Shown: positions 1 to 64,000 of the stretch, piece by piece
Layout of the letters: each line of letters begins with the position of its first letter
How positions within the stretch are numbered: position 1 is the stretch's first letter
Source: Amorphochlora amoebiformis
Taxonomy: Eukaryota > Cercozoa > Chlorarachniophyceae
DNA length: 64,000 nt
Assembly (NCBI GenBank): GCA_054601695.1
Contig: BAAHQB010000246.1
Coordinates: 226,448-290,447, forward strand
Direction of reading: 5' to 3'
The notes under the pieces: generated by a model
Seen by the model: only the letters and a program-made list of their open reading frames with translations
Database searches by the model: none
What the model was told of the DNA's origin: nothing
Position numbers and translations under genes: made by a program

Positions 1-417
<417 letters not shown>

Positions 418-1234
418 ATATTCAAATCTCTCAGGGGGAAAAGCCAGATCATATCCTGAAGAATAATAGGATTTTCCTCCAGCGAACTACAAGTATAGAC
501 GACCAAGGTCGACCCCGCGCGCGCTCCTAGAACTTGATCACCTGGGGAACGCAGATACTTTGGATCTAGTAGCCTAGAATCCAGATTATCTAGATTATGC
601 ACTAGTATTCATACGCATTGGCTTTTCTAGCTTCCAGAGCTTCTACTATAGTCTAGAGCTTCGCTGGCAAACTTGGCGTTAATCAGTTAATTGGAAAAAA
701 AACTCAGGTGCTCAGACTGGTTGGAGGCGAATTAATATTATACTAGTTATATAATATATATATTTATATATATATATATGTGTGTGTGTATAAATATAAG
801 GAAAAAGGTTCTAATTACGGCGTAAACAACGTCTATAATATATATATGTATATATATATATATATATATAATATATATTATATATATATACTAGATATAC
901 TAGTATACGACTCACATTGTATACATATATCTAGAATCTTGTAACAGTACTAGCTAGACTAGAGTAGCGATCTAGACTAGCTAGAAGATCTAAGATAATG
1001 GAAAGTCGAAGTACCTATCTTTAATTCATCTAACACTCTAGACACTACTAGTACTAGCACTAGCTAGTCAATATGGAATATCCATTGAATCGGATAGAGT
1101 GTTACAAGAGTTTTTCTCTAGTTTCTAGACTAGTTATACGAGAATCCTCGGTGACTCTATGAGTATTACTGTGAGCACACTTTTGCATAACTACATATAT
1201 ATGTATATATATATATATATGTATATTATACTAG

Positions 1235-1270
<36 letters not shown>

Positions 1271-1360
1271 ATTACGTTCATTTTGTATTTTCATACAATT
1301 ACAATTATTACATAAGCTGCACAGGATGTATTTTTCCATTTTTCTTTTTTTTTTTTTGAC
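418..1360. other. Non-repetitive intergenic-type DNA, CTAG-rich, with TA blocks
   Basis: Complex sequence with very frequent CTAG (ACTAGT, TCTAGA, CTAGCTAG) and no convincing exon. It resembles 13948-15256 and 43499-44219, which lie outside genes, so I read it as intergenic. TA blocks interrupt it near 750-790, 840-900 and 1195-1265. Positions 720-923 are one arm of a long inverted repeat with 6882-7075. Confidence 0.6.
720..923 (+). repeat. Left arm of a 6-kb-spaced inverted repeat
   Basis: Three unique blocks match 6882-7075 in reverse order and orientation: GGAGGCGAATTAATATTA near 724, a 33-nt block at 800-832, and ACGACTCACATTGTA near 908. The 33-nt block is a perfect reverse complement of 6914-6946. 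Only the TA tracts between the blocks differ in length. The GGAGGCGAATTAAT end also matches, inverted, the repeat family at 7050-7552. Confidence 0.85.
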
Positions 1361-2478
1361 AATTACAATTCATATTTTCGCATTAAAATGAGATTTTTTG
1401 TCGAGAAATGATCGAAGGGTACTAACACATGTCTAGAGAGAGATTTCTTGTCCAGGTTTAACCAAAGGGTGAGGGTGATTCCATGGAAACCAAATCGCCA
1501 CGACCATAAATCATCTTCAACTCCCCCCGCCCCCCCTTCCGGTCCCCCCGGGGGCCCCATAACCCCGGAAAATTAAACATCAGTGAGGTTTCTACTGAGT
1601 TGCGTCGTTTCTTTTTTGCCGTTACTTCACCTTTCACCCGTAATACCGCCATGCCCCTCGAAGAGAAGTGCCAGGCGACATTTCAAATAAAGCCGAAGAA
1701 TTAAAACAATACAATGTCCTGCGGATGTCCGATCATAAAATGTCCCAGGGATGTCCCGGTGTATTCACTGATCCACACCGGGTACTATCGGAGGAAATCC
1801 GGGGCTCTCCTGATCCTTGGAGAACTCAAGGGTTCCGTCGGTCTGATGTACGCCCGAGTGGGTGAAGAGGACCCTGCGGGGCTCTCAAGGAGCGATGCGA
1901 AGCTTATTCGTGACAGCGAGGGAGAAGACTGCAAGGGGAGAGGGGAGGACGAAAAGGAAGCAGGTGGGGGGCGAGAGATCGCTCGGAGACCGCGAGAGTG
2001 CATCTCTTTTCAAGACTGACCGATTCTCTCCTTCCTTTGGATTGTGGGAGGGCATGTATTTAAAGGCGGGTTGGGATTGATTATAGAGGGGGGGGAGGTT
2101 GTGATTATTTTCATGAATTATCTTAAGACATAGGTTGGTAGGTTAGGAAGGCTGTACCTATGACATCATTCCTTGCAAATAAAACACATGAAAAGACATA
2201 CTTTCCCACCACTCCCCTCGTCAACACTTATTCATTTCCCTTTCCCCCCTTTCTCGGGCGCGCGCTGGATGAAAATAACCATTAGGAGAACTGGGATCGG
2301 ATGACCAGCAGGTAAGCTTGAATCGAGAGAGGGACGAGAGACAGACAAGAGAGATGAAGAGAAAGAAATCGAGAAGAGAGCAAGAAAATGAAGCGAGGAA
2401 GAGAGCAATCGATCGCGCGCGCGAGAAAAAGAAGAGAAACTCTCCTCAAAATCCATCGATGACTGAGAAATTTCCCAG
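1361..2478. other. Complex region upstream of gene 1; probable 5' exon or promoter, unresolved
   Basis: GC-richer than its surroundings, with several overlapping short open frames (for example 1714-2019 and 1893-2080). A good donor, CAG|GTAAGC, lies at 2311, and another possible phase-0 donor follows 1961 after an ATG at 1893. One of these probably carries the missing first exon of the membrane-protein gene that starts for certain at 2479. I cannot choose between the frames: none shows a recognisable domain, and the minus strand is also open at 1363-1560 and 1785-2003. Confidence 0.35.
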
Positions 2479-13947
<11,469 letters not shown>

Positions 13948-14685
13948 TATTATTCTAGTTATAATTCTGTTTATTAGACTGTTAGAGTCCAGTAATTTGA
14001 CTAGTTTTGACTAATGATTATCAGATCTCAGTGACCGTATTACGAGTATTAACTAGTACCAGATCTACCGCACTCATTCTAGTCATTACACTAGTCACTG
14101 CAAATCTCTAGTATTCACTATTTAGATAGTGGATGTACTGGATGTAGTCGGAAATCTAGGAAATGAACAAGTGGAGGCGCACAGTGCGCTACACTAGATT
14201 AACTTACATCTCACTAGCTCAGACTGAGTATCTAGAGAATAGGTACCTTATACTCTACTAGTCTAGTCTAATCATCGAATAACCTCTAATCTAGTCTAGA
14301 TAACAGTCTAGACAGTCAGTCTGGAGTCTCTGGACTCAATTCAACATATAGTGTATAGTTTGAGTATTTGAGAATGTACTTGTCTGGCTTGTGTATAGTC
14401 ATACTAGCCAGACTAGTCATATTTCCTAAATTTCAGACGCAATCACTAGAATCACCCTACTAGTCACCGTAGCCGGACCGTCCAGACCGTAGGCTTCGGG
14501 TTTAATTTTGATCATGAGCAGTAATCTCTAGAATCTCGTGCGAATCTACTAGATCTAGTTAATTACTAGGCTCAAGAACACACTGTCGGATATCTAGACT
14601 GCTCGAAATTTGTACAATGTTATTACATCCAATGATACCAGTGACAAATTCAGCTAGAAGTACCTGTTAGTATTAGCTAGTACAA

Positions 14686-14727
<42 letters not shown>

Positions 14728-15256
14728 CATATATGTATATATAACATTGTACTAGTTGTACATGTATGTGCCTTCTAGAGGTTCATTGAAATTTGAACGT
14801 CTAAATCCCCATATGGGTCAGAGATCATTAAAGGCATTCGAATTTGTTGTGTGCGCTGGAAGGAAGACTGACAGCTCTTAGATGTACATGTACATCATCA
14901 GGCCCACAGCGAGACCAAGGGCACGTCTAGAGGGTAAAACAAAACTTGGCGCCATCCTGGCATCGGATCGACACCTGCATGCGCCATTCGAATATGAAAT
15001 CTAGGTAAGAACGCCCAAAAAATAAATAGAAGTGTACTAGAGGTCTGGAAAGATTACTTAGAGGTTTTGATAATTCTTCCAAAAAATGTCCTTCACTATT
15101 AGAGGGTTGAGTATATTCTTTGTTGGAAGGTTCCCAATTTCCGGATCTCCTTTCTCTCCCCCCCCCTTTCCGGCCTTCCTCCTGCTCTCTCCCCTCCCTC
15201 CATAAACTGAGAGAACTAAATAAATACTTCTTCGGCAGTTGAATTATCCAAAAAAT
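13948..15256. other. Intergenic region, CTAG-rich, with gene 2 upstream sequence
   Basis: After the gene 1 stop the sequence is complex but non-coding, with dozens of CTAG tetramers (TCTAGA, ACTAGT, GTCTAGAC). One TA block (14690-14740) lies between two AACATTGTAC/GTACAATGT segments that form an inverted repeat around it. Position 14885 has the palindrome GATGTACATGTACATC. From about 15140 a C/T-rich stretch leads to the start codon at 15257; this would be the 5' UTR or promoter. No TATA box can be distinguished. Confidence 0.6.
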
Positions 15257-43498
<28,242 letters not shown>

Positions 43499-44219
43499 AG
43501 AACTTGAGAAATCTCTAGAAAACTCGAGAAATCTCTAGAAAAACTTGAGAATTCTCTCTCTAGAAACTCGAGAAGAATCTCTAGAAAAAACTTAGAGAAT
43601 TCCAGAAAAAAAAATTTGAGAATTCTCGAAAAAAAGGCTACGGTATTCCTTAACATTTGCTAGAGATAAACAAGGGTTTGAAAGCTGAAAAACCTATAGA
43701 ATCGAACGGTTCTGGATTCATTGGTATCTCGACATCATAGTCTATTAGTATTCTAGTATTATATATCTGTATATATAGTTCTACACTTTGAAACATCCGG
43801 TCTTTCAGGGTGTTTGTTTATCATTATAACAATAGTTATTGCACGGCCCGTACATATATATTCTTGATTCTACGTAAAATCTGTTATTATGCCGTTGCGA
43901 TTGAACTTTCATACTCTAATCAATGAAACTGTGATCTATTTTCACGTCTAAAGGGTTCCATGCACTTAGTAAGTCAGTATCTCCAAATCACTACTCTGAA
44001 TGACCTAGATGACTAGAATGATTTAAACTTCTAGAACTTATACAGATGCCTTCCAGTGATCATTTAAATATTCAGTAAAATTACACACTGCATGCGATTT
44101 AGACTTCATGAATGGCAAATTAATAACACACACACAGCTTGTAAATATAAGCCTAGAACAATCGAAATCTAGCATAAAGTAGTTCCCAGGCTGAGTACAT
44201 CTAGCACATTCTGATAGGT
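43499..44219. other. Convergent intergenic region between genes 2 and 3
   Basis: It starts with five or six diverging repeats of AACT(T/C)GAGAAATCTCTAGA (43480-43630), overlapping the gene 2 stop. Complex CTAG-containing sequence without exons follows to the gene 3 stop. Both 3' ends must lie here. Confidence 0.65.
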
Positions 44220-54954
<10,735 letters not shown>

Positions 54955-55004
54955 TTGGGCTAGGGCTTGGGCTTCTTCGGGTGGAACCAAGGCGGTTGTT
55001 ATGC
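54955..55004 (-). CDS. Candidate upstream exon of gene 3
   Basis: On the minus strand ATGTAG|GCATAACAACCGCC...GCCCAA|GTATAT. Two frames are open. Phase 1 to 0 ([16 protein letters not shown]) joins the RS exon correctly. Phase 2 to 1 gives [16 protein letters not shown], itself SR-like, but does not join in phase. The assignment to gene 3 is tentative. Confidence 0.35.
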
Positions 55005-55074
55005 CTACATATTATATATATACACATACACATATATATATATATATATATATACATATGCTTGTGTGTGTGTG

Positions 55075-55196
<122 letters not shown>

Positions 55197-55230
55197 CACG
55201 TATATGTGTGTGCAGTTTTTATATTTATTT

Positions 55231-55272
<42 letters not shown>

Positions 55273-55309
55273 AATATGCATACTATTTATATATATACAT
55301 ATAAAAAAA

Positions 55310-55342
<33 letters not shown>

Positions 55343-55364
55343 TATCCAAAATTAATACAGTATA

Positions 55365-55530
55365 CTTATAAATCCGGCAAGACTCAGCAACCACCCCCGC
55401 CTTCTCGAGGGATCTAGAAATAGACATTCACACCATACGACACATGAGTGCGAAAAAATCTCTTCTTTCCAATTTTCTCGGCTAAATACAAAGCCAATGG
55501 AGTCGGTTTAAAGAATGAAGCCCAAATACC
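55365..55530. other. Unique sequence, possible further 5' exon(s) of gene 3
   Basis: On the minus strand a splice-flanked open piece at about 55422-55375 (CTAG|ATCCCTCGAGAAGGCG...ATAA|GTATAC) and another at about 55488-55447 (TATTTAG|CCGAGAAAATTGG...CACTCAT|GTGTCG) are visible, in more than one frame. I cannot order them reliably. Confidence 0.3.
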
Positions 55531-55797
55531 CTATCCTAATGAAAAAAAATTAAGAATGCCGTCCATGAAAACCCTCACTTCCGACCTCACTCCCGAAGCC
55601 GCCTCTAGGTCGGAAAATTGACTATTTCTTTGTAATTTCTCGTCCATATGCAATTCTCTCCGGACTAGTCGAGATTGTGTTCTTGTGAATCCGTAAACTA
55701 AGCTAAAAATGAAGGAAAATCCGATATATCCACCTACCTGACGCCCAAATCGTGTGCTGGTCCCAGGTCTCCGACGTGGTCTTCCCTTTGCCGACAA
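55531..55797 (-). CDS. Hypothetical small membrane protein or 5' exon of gene 3
   Basis: A minus-strand open frame of up to 88 codons without repeats, ending in TAG. It has an Arg-rich start (GRPRRRPGTSTRFGRQ), one hydrophobic segment (YIGFSFIFSLVYGF) and a polar C-terminal half. The frame opens with TTG, not ATG, and the first in-frame ATG would leave only 38 codons. It may therefore start in an upstream exon, or be spliced at CAG|GTAGGT after the Arg-rich part. It is divergent from EF-Ts, 200 nt away. Not recognised. Confidence 0.4.
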   Translation of the reverse strand: MSAKGRPRRRPGTSTRFGRQVGGYIGFSFIFSLVYGFTRTQSRLVRRELHMDEKLQRNSQFSDLEAASGVRSEVRVFMDGILNFFSLG

Positions 55798-55995
55798 GTT
55801 AAATCAAATCCTTATATGTACCGAATATGTGAATTATATATATGATATCATTTGGTATTATATTTTTAATATTCTGATACTCAAGATATAATAACTGTAT
55901 ATCATATTATTTATACATACATTCATATCAAAATAAGTTATCCAAATGAAACCTATCCGATAGTACCCGGGATTACAATCAATCACGGGTTTGAC
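55798..55995. promoter_or_regulatory. Putative bidirectional promoter region
   Basis: 198 nt of AT-rich but non-repetitive sequence between the divergent minus-strand ORF and the EF-Ts start codon. No specific element can be identified; the inference rests only on the arrangement. Confidence 0.3.

Positions 55996-64000
<8,005 letters not shown>

Overview
This window is nuclear DNA of an intron-dense eukaryote, almost certainly a microbial eukaryote. Long TA microsatellites, interstitial TTAGGG/CCCTAA arrays and CT/GA arrays fill most of it, and genes appear as 10-160 nt exons scattered among them. The standard code fits: the three complete reading frames end in TAG and no TGA is read through. 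The lineage cannot be named from sequence alone, because TTAGGG-type repeats occur in many groups.

Joining islands that are open in one frame, flanked by AG and GT, and phase-compatible gives four multi-exon genes. (1) About 2.5-13.9 kb (+): a polytopic membrane protein, tentatively of the sphingomyelin/inositol-phosphorylceramide synthase type with degenerate catalytic motifs; its first exon is unresolved. (2) 15.3-43.5 kb (+): about 36 exons over 28 kb encoding a protein of about 615 residues. It has an N-terminal SAM-like domain, two tandem copies of a Tudor/SH3-like module whose intron positions are conserved between copies, a seven-fold array of a symmetric 39-nt exon, and an NPF-containing tail. 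(3) About 44.2-53.8 kb or further (-): an RS-domain protein of unknown family, convergent with gene 2. (4) 56.0 kb to the window end (+): organellar elongation factor Ts, confidently recognised and cut by the window edge. A smaller minus-strand ORF lies between genes 3 and 4, back to back with EF-Ts.

Non-repetitive, CTAG-rich stretches at about 0.42-1.36, 13.95-15.25 and 43.5-44.2 kb mark the gene borders. Three related tRNA-promoter-like elements, probably a SINE family, lie in gene 2 introns.

The main novelty is in the introns. Telomere-type hexamers often form the splice sites themselves (donors GTAACC or GTTAGG, acceptors CCCTAG or TTAG), and one 47-nt intron is nothing but TTAGGG repeats. 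In all four genes and on both strands, intact exons are accompanied by tandem partial copies. Copies upstream keep the acceptor and lose the exon 3' end; copies downstream keep the donor and lose the exon 5' end. The genes do not form an operon or an obvious common pathway.

All gene models were built by eye from reading frame, phase and splice dinucleotides; no transcript or database evidence was available.
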